Shown: in pieces, positions 25,369-34,014 of the stretch
How positions within the stretch are numbered: the first letter of the stretch is position 1
How the letters are laid out: every line of letters starts with the position of its first letter
Assembly: GCA_963803545.1 (NCBI GenBank)
Contig: CAWDMX010000004.1
Span: forward strand, 186,001-250,000
Source: Legionella_C sp963803545
Lineage (GTDB): Bacteria > Pseudomonadota > Gammaproteobacteria > Legionellales > Legionellaceae
Direction: 5' to 3'
DNA: 64,000 nucleotides
Made by a program: the position numbers and the translations under genes
The notes under the pieces: model-generated
The model's database searches: none
What the model saw: the letters and a program-made list of their open reading frames with translations, nothing else
What the model was told of the DNA's origin: nothing

Positions 25369-26094
25369 TTAGAGAGAAAAATTTTCTCCTAAATAAACAG
25401 CACGCACTTGTTGATTGTCCAATATTTCTGCGGGTGTTCCCGCGCACAGCAAGCTTCCTTGATTGACTATGTACGCTCTTTGGCAAATATCTAAGGTTTC
25501 TCGAACGTTATGGTCTGTTATCAAAACACCAATATTTTTTGCGCATAAATGACTAATTATTTTTTTTATATCCAGAACCGAGATAGGGTCGACTCCGGCA
25601 AATGGTTCGTCTAATAATATATATTTAGGTTCAATGGCTAACGCTCTGGCAATTTCAACCCGTCGGCGCTCACCTCCAGAAAGACTCATCCCCAGGCTTG
25701 TGCGAATATGGGTAATGTGAAACTCCACCAACAGCTCTTCAAGTTTTCTGAAGCGCTGCGTATCGCTTAACTCTTTACGAAGTTGCAATACCGCCAACAG
25801 ATTATCGGCAACGGACATTTTACGAAACACCGAGGCTTCCTGGGGTAGATAGCCGATGCCTTGGCGTGCGCGAACGTGCATAGGCGCCTGTGTCACGTTT
25901 TTGCGGTCCAAGATGATAGAGCCCTTATCGCAGGTTTGCAAACCCACAATCATGTAAAAGCAGGTGGTTTTACCCGCGCCGTTTGGGCCAAGTAAACCCA
26001 CGCACTCCCCTTGATTGATGCGAATGCTAACATCGTTAACCACTTTTTTACTCTTGAACGCTTTATGCAGATTGAGGGCTTCTAAAGTACTCAT
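25369..26094 (-). CDS. lptB: LPS export ABC transporter ATPase LptB
   Basis: 241 residues. It powers extraction of lipopolysaccharide from the inner membrane with LptFG and passes it to LptC. Walker A LLGPNGAGKTT (about 34-44), Q-loop GYLPQEASVFRKM, ABC signature LSGGERRRVEIARAL and Walker B YILLDEPFAGVDP are intact. Its start overlaps the lptA stop by 4 bases; it is the last gene of the kdsD-kdsC-lptC-lptA-lptB operon, the usual gammaproteobacterial order. Confidence 0.96.
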   Translation of the reverse strand: MSTLEALNLHKAFKSKKVVNDVSIRINQGECVGLLGPNGAGKTTCFYMIVGLQTCDKGSIILDRKNVTQAPMHVRARQGIGYLPQEASVFRKMSVADNLLAVLQLRKELSDTQRFRKLEELLVEFHITHIRTSLGMSLSGGERRRVEIARALAIEPKYILLDEPFAGVDPISVLDIKKIISHLCAKNIGVLITDHNVRETLDICQRAYIVNQGSLLCAGTPAEILDNQQVRAVYLGENFSL

Positions 26095-26597
26095 AATTTC
26101 TTACCTGGGTAAATAATAATTTTTGTTCGTTTAGTTCCTTGGCTTTCAGAAACAACGTGCTGTTTAACCGTATCGTAGATAATGGTGGGCGCGGAAAAGG
26201 AGTTGCTTCCTTGGACAATACGCGCTTGGCCAATTAATTTAATTACATTACGCTGAGGATAGTAATGTATGACTTGAGCGTAGGCGTGCAATAGGGGTTT
26301 TTTGGGGGATGTTTTTTCTGAATAATGAACCAGTACGGTTGGTAACCCTTGTGCTTGAGCGTAAATAAGTCTGTTATTTTTGTCCCCTTGAGTCATTACT
26401 TTGTGCGCGCTAAGGTGCGTGGTTCCTTGCTCAAACTGCACATTGCCATGGTAGGTACCACTATGAGTTAATTGATTCAAATCGACCCTATCGGCAGCCA
26501 AATGCGCTATTTGTTGCCGGTCACTGGGCAAAGCAAAAGCCAGGGCGGGGGAAAAAATTAATAATAAACATCCAAACTTAGCTTTTTTTAGGGTCAT
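26091..26597 (-). CDS. lptA: Periplasmic LPS-bridge protein LptA
   Basis: 168 residues. Signal peptide ending ALAFALPS, then an OstA/LptA domain (HSGTYHGNVQFEQGTTHLSA, VIKLIGQARIVQGSNSFSAP) of repeating beta strands that stack into the bridge carrying LPS across the periplasm. It overlaps lptC by 20 bases and lptB by 4. Size and place agree with the family. Confidence 0.92.
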   Translation of the reverse strand: MTLKKAKFGCLLLIFSPALAFALPSDRQQIAHLAADRVDLNQLTHSGTYHGNVQFEQGTTHLSAHKVMTQGDKNNRLIYAQAQGLPTVLVHYSEKTSPKKPLLHAYAQVIHYYPQRNVIKLIGQARIVQGSNSFSAPTIIYDTVKQHVVSESQGTKRTKIIIYPGKKL

Positions 26598-27150
26598 ATA
26601 AAGCTCGAATTTTGCTTAATAATACTACACGTTTACTATCCAAATACGCCTCCATTCCTACCGCATGAATAGTGGCTCCCGGTTGTTTATAGGTTATTGG
26701 CAGCGTAGTGCTTGCTTGTTTTTTACTCGGAAAATAATCAAGCTTTTCTGTTTCAAAGCTGCTTTCTGGGCTGTGCACTCCTGCATTCTGATGCATGCGC
26801 ACCTTATCTATTAGGGTGATTTGCTCCCCTTTATTAATCGAGATTGCCGATAATGCGCGAATAGTCCAATCGGGCTTACCAGGCTCGCTTATTACAATAT
26901 AAGGTTTGGAAAAACGAGCCGTATCGTTGTGCGGAATGTGGTGCATTTCACTGCTTTCCAAGTAATTGATTAATGCGCCGCTGTCATTAAATTGGCGAAT
27001 TCGTAAATTGTAGACAATGGAGTCAGCGGTAGTAGCTAAGGTTCCCTCATCAAGACTCGGAGTTTTATGCGTGCTTGTAAAATAGCCACGGCAACAGGCT
27101 ATTGCTAATAATATGGAAAAAAACCAACCGGCTTGCTGGCTTAGGCTCAT
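26578..27150 (-). CDS. lptC: LPS export protein LptC
   Basis: 190 residues, N-terminal membrane anchor (WFFSILLAIACCRGYF), followed by the LptC/YrbK beta-jellyroll with ESSEMHHIPHNDTARFSKPY and KLDYFPSKKQA. It receives LPS from the LptBFG complex and gives it to LptA. It overlaps kdsC by 4 bases and lptA by 20. Confidence 0.9.
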   Translation of the reverse strand: MSLSQQAGWFFSILLAIACCRGYFTSTHKTPSLDEGTLATTADSIVYNLRIRQFNDSGALINYLESSEMHHIPHNDTARFSKPYIVISEPGKPDWTIRALSAISINKGEQITLIDKVRMHQNAGVHSPESSFETEKLDYFPSKKQASTTLPITYKQPGATIHAVGMEAYLDSKRVVLLSKIRALYDPKKS

Positions 27151-27674
27151 GATTCTAAATAGCGTTGTAAAGCACCATCAAATTTTCCTTGTGCGGTTAA
27201 AATCAAGTCGCACACCTCGCGCACGCCCCCATTGCCTCCGGATTTAAGCGTGATGTAATCGGCAACCTCTTTTACATGGCTAACCGCGTTTTCAACGGCG
27301 ATACCCAGACCCACTTGCTTTATAATAGCAATGTCCGGTAAATCATCACCAATATAAGCGTATTCATCATCTGCAATAGATAATCGTTGTTTCAACGTTG
27401 AAAACGCTTCTCTTTTATCCACACAGTTTTTAAAATAGTGCTCAATGCCTAACTGCTTCATTCTATGTTCTATAACATCGCTGCGTGAGGTCGTGATAAT
27501 CGCAACGTGAATGCCCGCGGCCATTAATAGTTTCAACCCCATGCCGTCTTGAACATTAAAAGCTTTGGTTTCATAACCGTGATCATTTAGAAACAATAAG
27601 CCGTTAGTAAGCACTCCATCAACATCGGATATTACGCATTTAATTTTTTTAGCTTTTTCAATAATTGGCTTCAT
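27147..27674 (-). CDS. kdsC: 3-deoxy-D-manno-octulosonate 8-phosphate phosphatase
   Basis: About 175 residues from the ATG at 27674 (GGA 7 bases upstream); an ATG at 27686 is the alternative, and the frame stays open further back into kdsD but without support. HAD phosphatase of the C0 type: ISDVDGVLTNG (nucleophile and acid Asp), ITTSRSDVIEHR (motif II), YIGDDLPDIAII (motif IV). It dephosphorylates KDO 8-phosphate in lipid A-core synthesis. It overlaps lptC by 4 bases. Confidence 0.94.
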   Translation of the reverse strand: MKPIIEKAKKIKCVISDVDGVLTNGLLFLNDHGYETKAFNVQDGMGLKLLMAAGIHVAIITTSRSDVIEHRMKQLGIEHYFKNCVDKREAFSTLKQRLSIADDEYAYIGDDLPDIAIIKQVGLGIAVENAVSHVKEVADYITLKSGGNGGVREVCDLILTAQGKFDGALQRYLES

Positions 27675-27699
27675 TTTAATTTCCATCAGTAGATTGAGG

Positions 27700-28662
27700 T
27701 TAGATAACATTTGCTCGCAATAAATCGTGTAGATGCAATACCGCAGTTGGTCGCATGCGCTCATCCGTAATAACTAAGCTTGTTATACAAAATTGTTGCA
27801 TAATTGCTAAAGCCTCAGCGGCAAGCATGCCCTTTTCAATAGTTTTGCACCCTTTATTCATTACCTGGCTGAGTACGGTGGTGTTTATATCAAGTTGCTC
27901 TGATAAACTACGACGAATATCACCGTCCGTAAATATTCCAGTTAAAACCCCGTCGTTATTGACCACACACGTCATACCCAGTTTTTTGTCGTTTACTTCC
28001 AGCAAAGCCTCACGCACGGTCACGTTTTCGCAGACGACAGGAACGTCACGGCCGGTGTGTAAAAGTTCATCAACATGCAGCAGCAGACGTCTGCCTAAAA
28101 TACCGCCAGGATGAGACAGGGCAAAATCCTCAGGCTTAAAGCCACGAGCGTTGAGTAAGGCCACCGCCAATGCGTCACCCATAACCAAGCTAACCGTTGT
28201 GCTAGTTGTTGGGGCAAGCCCTAAAGGGCAGGCCTCTTTTTCAATAGTAATATCTAAGTTTACGTCGGATTTTTTGGCTAATAAAGAATGGCAGTTTCCG
28301 GTTAGACTGATTAATGAAACACCTAAGCGCTTCAATAAAGGGAGTAGCGTTAGAATTTCTTGCGTTGAGCCGGAGTTGGATATTGCTAAAACAGTATCGA
28401 ACGGGGTGATCATCCCTAGGTCACCATGGCTTGCTTCCGCTGGGTGCATAAAAAAAGCAGGCGACCCCGTACTTGCAAAGGTTGCCGCAATTTTTTTACC
28501 AATATGACCGGATTTTCCCATTCCCGTTACAACAATTCGTCCCTTTGTTTCTAGCAACAAAGTGCAGGCTTTATCAAAACGCGCATCAATACGACTTTTT
28601 AATTGCAGCACTGCTTGGCCTTCATTTTCAATTACGGCGATGCCTAATTTACAAAAATCCAT
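27700..28662 (-). CDS. kdsD: Arabinose-5-phosphate isomerase
   Basis: 320 residues. N-terminal SIS domain with VTGMGKSGHIGKKIAATFAS and SNSGSTQEIL, the sugar-phosphate binding loops, then two CBS domains (from about 205 to the end; LGMTCVVNNDGVLTGIFTDG and FCITSLVITDERMRP). It makes D-arabinose 5-phosphate, the precursor of KDO, and heads the LPS operon. Family size about 325. Confidence 0.95.
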   Translation of the reverse strand: MDFCKLGIAVIENEGQAVLQLKSRIDARFDKACTLLLETKGRIVVTGMGKSGHIGKKIAATFASTGSPAFFMHPAEASHGDLGMITPFDTVLAISNSGSTQEILTLLPLLKRLGVSLISLTGNCHSLLAKKSDVNLDITIEKEACPLGLAPTTSTTVSLVMGDALAVALLNARGFKPEDFALSHPGGILGRRLLLHVDELLHTGRDVPVVCENVTVREALLEVNDKKLGMTCVVNNDGVLTGIFTDGDIRRSLSEQLDINTTVLSQVMNKGCKTIEKGMLAAEALAIMQQFCITSLVITDERMRPTAVLHLHDLLRANVI

Positions 28663-29427
28663 AAAATTATAGTATTAGAATAAATGGCGTCCATTCTAAC
28701 ACAATAAATGCAGGGACTTTAACAATACATAAGCCGCTACCGGTAAAATTTAGAGAGAATCAAAAGCAATGGCCGACTAACGCTCACGAGAGCTTTGTCG
28801 CAACAACAATACGATCGTAGGACAGGCTTATTTTACAACATACGAAAGAGCGATTCGGCCTTTGTCTGACAAAAAACTATCGCATTCTCTATCACGTATC
28901 TACAGCAATACGCTTGAATGTTATTCTCCATTTGGATGATATGCTACAGAATAGGGTTGCCCATAATACTTAATTAAATTATCCACAACATCTAAATTTG
29001 GTACCGTGCCATTTATAACCTTGCCATTGGAAATTTTATCACGATATTGCATCAGTCTTAGCTTATCGGTATTCAAAAAGGCAATCGTAGCATAGACATA
29101 ATCATTCCAAAGTATGGGTGCATTTTCAGGCTCATTTGGATTGAGAGAATGATCAAAGCGCATATTCGCTACAGCATATTCGTTATTAAACGCATACATT
29201 TGACCCGCATGCCACGTTGCAACCCGTGACTGCCCATTTGTAAGTACTCTTTCATTTTGATCAAGATATTTATCAATCAATAATCCCATTTCATGGTAAC
29301 AGCCAATTTTGGCATAGTGTCGCCAGCCATTCTCACCTTGATCAAAACTATCATAGGGTAATCGTCCCTAAAAATAATTGATGCCAAAAGTAGAATTTTC
29401 TCGTACCCTTTACGCAGGAGATTCTGC

Positions 29428-29691
29428 ATGAAAAAATCAAAATTTAGTGACAGTCAAATTATGTCGATCATCAAGCAAAGTGAAGCAGGCGTACCTGTTC
29501 CAGAACTTTGTCGTGAACATGGCATGAGTTCAGCAACGTTTTATAAATGGCGTGCAAAATATGGTGGCCTGGACTTGCCGATGATGACCCGACTAAAAGA
29601 GCTCGAGTCTGAAAATGCTCGTTTGAAGAAGATGTACGCTGAAGAGCGCCTAAAATCTGAGATTCTTCGCGAGGTGCTTGAAAAAAAGTAG
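29428..29691 (+). CDS. IS3-family transposase OrfA
   Basis: 87 residues: helix-turn-helix with KFSDSQIMSIIKQSEAGVP and LCREHGMSSATFYKWRAKYGG, followed by a leucine zipper (LKELESENARLKKMYAEERL). A run of A AAA AAG at 29682-29688, just before the TAG stop, is a classical -1 slippery heptamer; slipping there enters the frame of orfB (29730 is in that frame), giving the OrfAB transposase. Confidence 0.9.
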   Translation: MKKSKFSDSQIMSIIKQSEAGVPVPELCREHGMSSATFYKWRAKYGGLDLPMMTRLKELESENARLKKMYAEERLKSEILREVLEKK

Positions 29692-29729
29692 TTAAGCCAT
29701 CCAGTCGAAAGCAGCTTGCACAGAAAGCC

Positions 29730-30515
29730 GTGCAGGAAAAATTTATCTCCGTACGGATGGCCTGTTGTTTATTTAGCATCAGTGAAACTTGCTATCGTTA
29801 CCAATTGAAGCTGAATGATGAAAATGCTCATATTGCAAACTGGTTGTTGCATTTGACTGAAAATAATCGCAATTGGGGTTTTGGCCTTTGTTTTTTATAT
29901 TTGCGTAACGTTAAAGGTTACAAATGGAACCATAAGCGTGTTTATCGTATTTATAGAGAGCTCGAGCTGAATTTAAGAATCAAACCCAAAAAGCGGTTAA
30001 TTAGGGAAAAGCCAGAGGCGCTAACGGTTCCTCAAGCAATAAACGAATGCTGGTCAATGGATTTTATGCATGATCAGTTACAAAACGGGCGTAGTTATCG
30101 TTTATTTAACGTGATTGATGACTTCAATCGAGAAGGCCTTACCATTGAAGCTGACTTCTCTTTGCCTGCTGAGCGTGTGATTAGGGCGCTTGATCAGGTT
30201 ATTGAGTGGCGTGGTAAGCCTTTTCAGATACGTTGTGATAATGGACCTGAATATATCAGTCACTTGCTTACACAATGGGCTGAAAAACACAAAATAACGC
30301 TATTGTTTATTCAGCCAGGCAACCCACAACAAAATGCCTATGTTGAGCGTTATAACAGAACCGTACGATATGATTGGTTAAACCAGTATTTATTTAGTAC
30401 GATCGAGGAAGTTCAGAATATGGCCACAAAATGGTTGTGGTCTTATAACAACGAACGGCCTAACATGGCGATTGGAGGTATACCGCCCAGACAAAAACTG
30501 AAATTAGTAGCTTAG
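29730..30515 (+). CDS. IS3-family transposase OrfB, integrase domain
   Basis: 261 residues in the -1 frame of orfA; the open frame continues upstream to the slippery site. DDE retroviral-integrase fold: SMDFMHDQLQNGRSYRLFNV (first Asp), DNGPEYIS (second Asp), and QNAYVERYNRTVRYDWL with the Glu. No interruption, so the element may be active. Confidence 0.92.
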   Translation: MQEKFISVRMACCLFSISETCYRYQLKLNDENAHIANWLLHLTENNRNWGFGLCFLYLRNVKGYKWNHKRVYRIYRELELNLRIKPKKRLIREKPEALTVPQAINECWSMDFMHDQLQNGRSYRLFNVIDDFNREGLTIEADFSLPAERVIRALDQVIEWRGKPFQIRCDNGPEYISHLLTQWAEKHKITLLFIQPGNPQQNAYVERYNRTVRYDWLNQYLFSTIEEVQNMATKWLWSYNNERPNMAIGGIPPRQKLKLVA

Positions 30516-30703
30516 TTTCTACTTTTAGCGTCAGTTAAAAATGGGGGGATTACCATAGGACATAGCTAAAAGCCGTTGTTGTTCTGCGGTAGAAATACTA
30601 CAGCTCGCAGAATAGGGTGTTGGCATTAGTATACAGAGCAATACTGTCGTTAAAAAAATTAGTATTTTCATGATTTATTCATTGTGAGAAAAAAGTAGAG
30701 AAT

Positions 30704-30931
30704 ATTTTTACCCAAATCACCGTTCGCCAGATTGAATATCTTACTAATAGTGTCGAGTAAGGTCATAGGTTTGTGAAAAAAATCACCAAACCTATGAAAG
30801 GATTTGAAGCGTTTCATTTTGCAGAGGCGACATTAGCGGGGATTGAACTACACCACATGCTGCAAAACGAACAACATAAAGAGTCTGCCAATCAAACTGT
30901 ATTTAAACAGTTCTTCGGACCCGCTGCATGA
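30704..30931 (+). pseudogene. IS6-family transposase remnant, C-terminal part (copy A)
   Basis: In one frame: TQITVRQIEYLTNSVE, a TAA stop, then GHRFVKKITKPMKGF, AFHFAEATLAGIELHHML and a TGA at 30931. These are the final about 75 residues of an IS6/IS26-type transposase (the E*GHR position is EHGHR in the other copy). Only the 3' end is present. It faces a second remnant at 31737-32248 and is nearly identical to it over about 230 bases. Confidence 0.75.
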
Positions 30932-30962
30932 GCGCGCCCAAAGTAAGTACGGCTTACGCCTT

Positions 30963-31625
30963 TTATATTGATTTAGGGAAAGCCACTGCGGGTGCATTCG
31001 TATCGACTTTGATTGTTGGTGAACTTTTGGGAGTAAATAGTCCAGCTGGATGGGCGGTGGCGGCGACGTCTTTTAAATCGCTTACTATTGAGCTTATATT
31101 ACTTTGCAAGCGTCGATAAGCTATGAACTTTTCTTTACCAGGATTCATTTCCAAATGTGCTATAGCCGCGCCAATTCCTCCGACCACTAAGCCACCAAAG
31201 GCTCCGTATATACTAAAACCTACGATCATTCCTATGGGGGCGCCCGTTGCAATAATAAATGAAAGAACCACGGCAACTACAGATAGGGTTGTAATGGCAA
31301 TAATTGAAACCAGAAGGGTGTTATGTAACGTCATATATCTATTACTATGTTTTTTTGCTTTCAGGTGATTGATATATGCAGTTACATTTTCAGTTGAGCT
31401 TTCTTTCAGTAGAGATAATAATATTTCTAAATCCTTAGTAAGTTCTTCTGGTTTTCCAACACGTACATACGCATCTATAAGCCTAAAAGCTTCGTTCCTA
31501 TTTAATTTTATCTCCCTTTCTATTGTAGAATTTAGACGGGATTCTTTGTTAACATTACATAAATTCTCTATATGTTTCTTTAGATCAGCTACTTGCTGAC
31601 TTATTTCGATGCGTGTATTTGACAT
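30963..31625 (-). CDS. Membrane protein of unknown function between two IS6 remnants
   Basis: 220 residues. The N-terminal half is a charged helical region (QQVADLKKHIENLCNVNKES), then two membrane helices around a glycine-rich turn (LLVSIIAITTLSVVAVVLSF and MIVGFSIYGAFGGLVVGGI), then a polar tail. This arrangement recalls many small Legionellales proteins that insert into host membranes, but no motif proves it. The stop abuts the copy A remnant, and a remnant of the same transposase lies upstream in opposite orientation, so the gene may have travelled as passenger DNA. Confidence 0.55.
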   Translation of the reverse strand: MSNTRIEISQQVADLKKHIENLCNVNKESRLNSTIEREIKLNRNEAFRLIDAYVRVGKPEELTKDLEILLSLLKESSTENVTAYINHLKAKKHSNRYMTLHNTLLVSIIAITTLSVVAVVLSFIIATGAPIGMIVGFSIYGAFGGLVVGGIGAAIAHLEMNPGKEKFIAYRRLQSNISSIVSDLKDVAATAHPAGLFTPKSSPTIKVDTNAPAVAFPKSI

Positions 31626-31736
31626 TAAAATCTTCTGTTGGCTGATACACTAGAATAAATGATAATAATTAAGGAAATATTAACGCTTTGTCGCAAACAT
31701 TACAAAAGGTGTAAGTCGTACTTATGTTGGGCGCAC

Positions 31737-32248
31737 TCATGCAGCGAGTCCGAAGAACTGTTTAAACATAGTTTGATTGGCAGATTCTTTATGCTGTTCG
31801 TTTTGCAGCATGTGGTGTAGTTCAATCCCCGCTAATGTCGCCTCTGCAAAATGAAACGCTTTCAATCCTTTCATAGGTTTGGTTATTTTTTTTACAAACC
31901 GATGACCGTGCTCGACACTATTATTAAGATATTTGATCTGGCGAACGGTGATTTGGGTAAAGATACCCCAAGCATAAACAGTAATGCTAAATGCAGGTTG
32001 AACGTGTCAATGCCCGCTTTGTTGGCACCACTTTTACCCATGGTGATTTTATCAGGAATGCCACTGGAATTAATTATCTTCTCAAAAAATGCTCGCGCTG
32101 CTGGCTCGTCACGCTTTTCTGACAGCATGAAATCAACCGTATTGCCTTCTTTCTCAACAGCACGATAGCTCAATGAGTAAGCCAGGTACCATCTTCCCAG
32201 CATCAATACGATGTCCTGTTTAAAATGTTTTCATTTGAAGCTGACCAT
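31737..32248 (-). pseudogene. IS6-family transposase remnant (copy B), internally deleted
   Basis: Reading back from the ATG at 32248: MVSFK, TGA (probably a changed Trp), KHFKQDIVLMLGRWYLAYSL, then an abrupt join to YRAVEKEGNTVDFMLSEKRD, meaning the middle of the N-terminal domain is missing; further on a frameshift occurs before ITVRQIKYLNNSVEHGHRFVK, and the frame ends at TGA (31737). The order and motifs are those of IS6-family transposases. GCTTTGTCGCAA at 31685 is probably the terminal repeat. Confidence 0.8.
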
Positions 32249-32365
32249 CCAAAACTCCTGAAAAATTGGGCAATTCTAGCAAATTTACCAATTTTCTGCG
32301 CAAAACCGAGCAAAATAATATTTGCTCAAGTATTACTATCTAATTTGGCTGTATTAAGTTGTTAA

Positions 32366-32782
32366 TTACTTCTCTACAATAATCGTTGCTTTTTTACCTA
32401 CAGTTAAATCTAAATTATAACCACTTATCGGCGGTAATTTAACACGATAGGTGTGATGTGGTTTGGCAATTAAACGAATATCGGTTTGGCCGCAGCCACT
32501 ACCCGCGGCTATTATACATTGGATTGAAACGGTGTGAGGTCCAGGAGTTATTATGTGAGAATTTGTATGCAAGCCATCAATAGCATACACATAAGCTATG
32601 TAGGTAGGTTGCAGCAAAAATCCCTTAACCAATATACTGCCTAAATAAGGCATTAAATCAGATGAATCTTTTATATAGGCTACGTCAGAATTTTGTGCTG
32701 AAGGAATAGGATATTGGTGAGTGGAAGTGCAACCACTTATTAAAAAGCAAATGAATATTATATTTAAACGAATAGTTTTCAA
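32366..32782 (-). CDS. Small lipoprotein of unknown function
   Basis: 138 residues with a lipobox (FICFLISGC, Cys at about 18) and a mature domain of beta strands containing one Cys pair (CIIAAGSGC) and the ending YNLDLTVGKKATIIVEK. The residue after the lipid-carrying cysteine is Thr, which does not give an inner-membrane retention signal, so outer-membrane placement is likely. No family recognised. It is intact although surrounded by mobile elements. Confidence 0.65.
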   Translation of the reverse strand: MKTIRLNIIFICFLISGCTSTHQYPIPSAQNSDVAYIKDSSDLMPYLGSILVKGFLLQPTYIAYVYAIDGLHTNSHIITPGPHTVSIQCIIAAGSGCGQTDIRLIAKPHHTYRVKLPPISGYNLDLTVGKKATIIVEK

Positions 32783-32903
32783 ACGGCACTTTGATTAAGG
32801 TCAAATAATATTCAAATTATACAATAATTATATCTTTAATTCAAGATTTATTCTTAAAAAGTTAACTTTATTCATTTAGTAAATTACAGCAATACGATTC
32901 AAA

Positions 32904-32946
32904 TGTTCCCAAGTAGTATTGCTTAGAGAAAAAATTCTTGGGAACA
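32904..32946. repeat. Ten-base inverted repeat (hairpin)
   Basis: TGTTCCCAAG (32904-32913) and CTTGGGAACA (32937-32946) pair perfectly around a 23-base spacer. There is no T-run after it and no gene within 100 bases on either side except the lipoprotein start. It may be an old IS end or a regulatory palindrome. Confidence 0.4.
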
Positions 32947-33077
32947 CGTTATTAGTGATGCTATAAGCATAGCTTGACCTCGAATACAGGTGCTAGCTTA
33001 CAACCACTTTAACCGTGTTGCGGAAAAATTTTAAAAGAATCAATAAACTCTTTCCAGGCTTTGTAAGTTAAATTAAA

Positions 33078-34014
33078 TATAGTTAATTGAATTTTAAATG
33101 ACCGATAAATTGTATATAATTGACGTTTTTAACTTCGGTCATATTTATGGGATATTCAACAGATTTAAGAGGATCCGTTTTACGCTTCATTGATTCAGGA
33201 AACTCAATTAAGGCAGCATGTAAATTATTTAGTGTCAGTCGTTCATCAATCCAACGCTGGAGAAGCAGGTTAAGCAAAGCAGGGACAATAGAGCCCAAGC
33301 TACGCATCAAATCTCCCTATAAAGTGGATGCATCAGCTTTAAAGGCTTACATTTCCGCCCACCCTGATGCTTACCTCAATGAAATTGCTGCGCACTTCAA
33401 TGTCACTGCTTCAGGGATATCAAAAGCATTGAGTCGTCTGAAAATCACACGCAAAAAAAAACTTCGCTCTATGCTGAAAGAGATGAATCCAGACGACAAG
33501 AATTTGTAGAAATTATTTCACAATACCCATCAGAAAAACTGGTATACATTGATGAGTCTGGAATTGATAAGTTTATGTCTTGAGAATAGGGGTGGGCCTT
33601 AAAAGGACAAAAAGTGATTGGTGAAATCTCTGGTAGACGCTATGCCAGGGAAAGCTTTGTGGCTGGGTTGAATGGGGGTCGGCTGATTGCGCCGTTATGT
33701 TACACAGGTACCTGTGACACAATATTGTTTAATTTTTGGTTGGCTAATTTTTTATTACCCACATTAAACCAAGGTCACATTCTGGTGATGGACAACGCAA
33801 CATTTCATAAATCAGAAGAAACGCGTCTACTTATCAATAATGCAGGATGTGAGCTACTTTTTTTGCCACCGTACTCGCCAGACCTTAATCCCATTGAAAA
33901 ATGTTGGGCGAATCTCAAGAGTAAAATCAAAAAAGTTATTGCTCAATTTTCATCCCTGTCAGAGGCTGTTGATTATGCGTTTCAAATAGATCAATTAAAA
34001 TTCAAGTGACTATA
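33078..34014 (+). mobile_element. IS630-family insertion sequence, decayed
   Basis: Imperfect inverted ends of about 26 bases: TATAGTTAATTGAATTTTAA at the left and, reversed, TATAGTCACTTGAATTTTAA at the right, both starting with TA as expected for a TA-targeting Tc1/mariner-like element. It contains one broken transposase gene. The right end forms the last codons of the adjacent minus-strand gene. Confidence 0.8.
33147..34009 (+). pseudogene. IS630-family transposase, frameshifted with two stops
   Basis: The first 121 codons give the winged-helix part (MGYSTDLRGSVLRFIDSGNS, SVSRSSIQRWRSRLSKAG). Then a frameshift near 33460 leads to LYAERDESRRQEFVEIISQY and VYIDESGID (first catalytic Asp), followed by TGA and TAG in place of Arg and Tyr in the family's SREYGW, and finally an intact stretch from VIGEISGRRYARESFV with LVMDNATFHK (second Asp) and PPYSPDLNPIEKCWANLK (final Glu). 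Clearly non-functional. Confidence 0.88.

Larger units (their letters stand above)
29357..30554 (+). mobile_element. IS3-family insertion sequence (IS407-like), complete
   Basis: The ends read GGTAATCGTCCCTAAAAA (left) and, reversed, GGTAATCCCCCCATTTTTAA (right), imperfect inverted repeats. ATAG flanks both sides (29353-29356 and 30555-30558); because of shared bases the direct repeat could also be read as CATAGG around slightly shorter ends. A 4-base duplication agrees with the IS407 group. The element is about 1.2 kb and contains orfA and orfB joined by a slippery site. Both frames look intact. Confidence 0.85.
28921..30671 (-). pseudogene. Secreted-protein gene split by an IS3 element
   Basis: The 5' part begins at the ATG at 30671 (MKILIFLTTVLLCILMPTPYS signal sequence minus the last residues, then CSISTAEQQRLLAMSY) and is interrupted after about 38 codons. 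The 3' part, 28921 to about 29356, continues in the same frame with YDSFDQGENGWRHYAKIGCY and ends PYSVAYHPNGE. Removing the element and one copy of the short direct repeat restores one open frame of about 180 residues. The protein is probably periplasmic or a lipoprotein-like secreted product with several conserved Trp and Tyr; function unknown. The 3' part alone keeps an internal ATG but lacks the signal sequence, so it is almost certainly inactive. Confidence 0.8.

Noticed and set aside
28789..28815. GCTTTGTCGCAACA, similar to the presumed IS6 terminal repeat at 31685
   Set aside because: Only about a dozen bases match and no transposase sequence adjoins it, so a lone remnant cannot be separated from chance.
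30928..31119. Plus-strand frame of 63 codons after the IS6 remnant
   Set aside because: It lies antisense to the better supported 220-residue membrane-protein gene and has no independent support.
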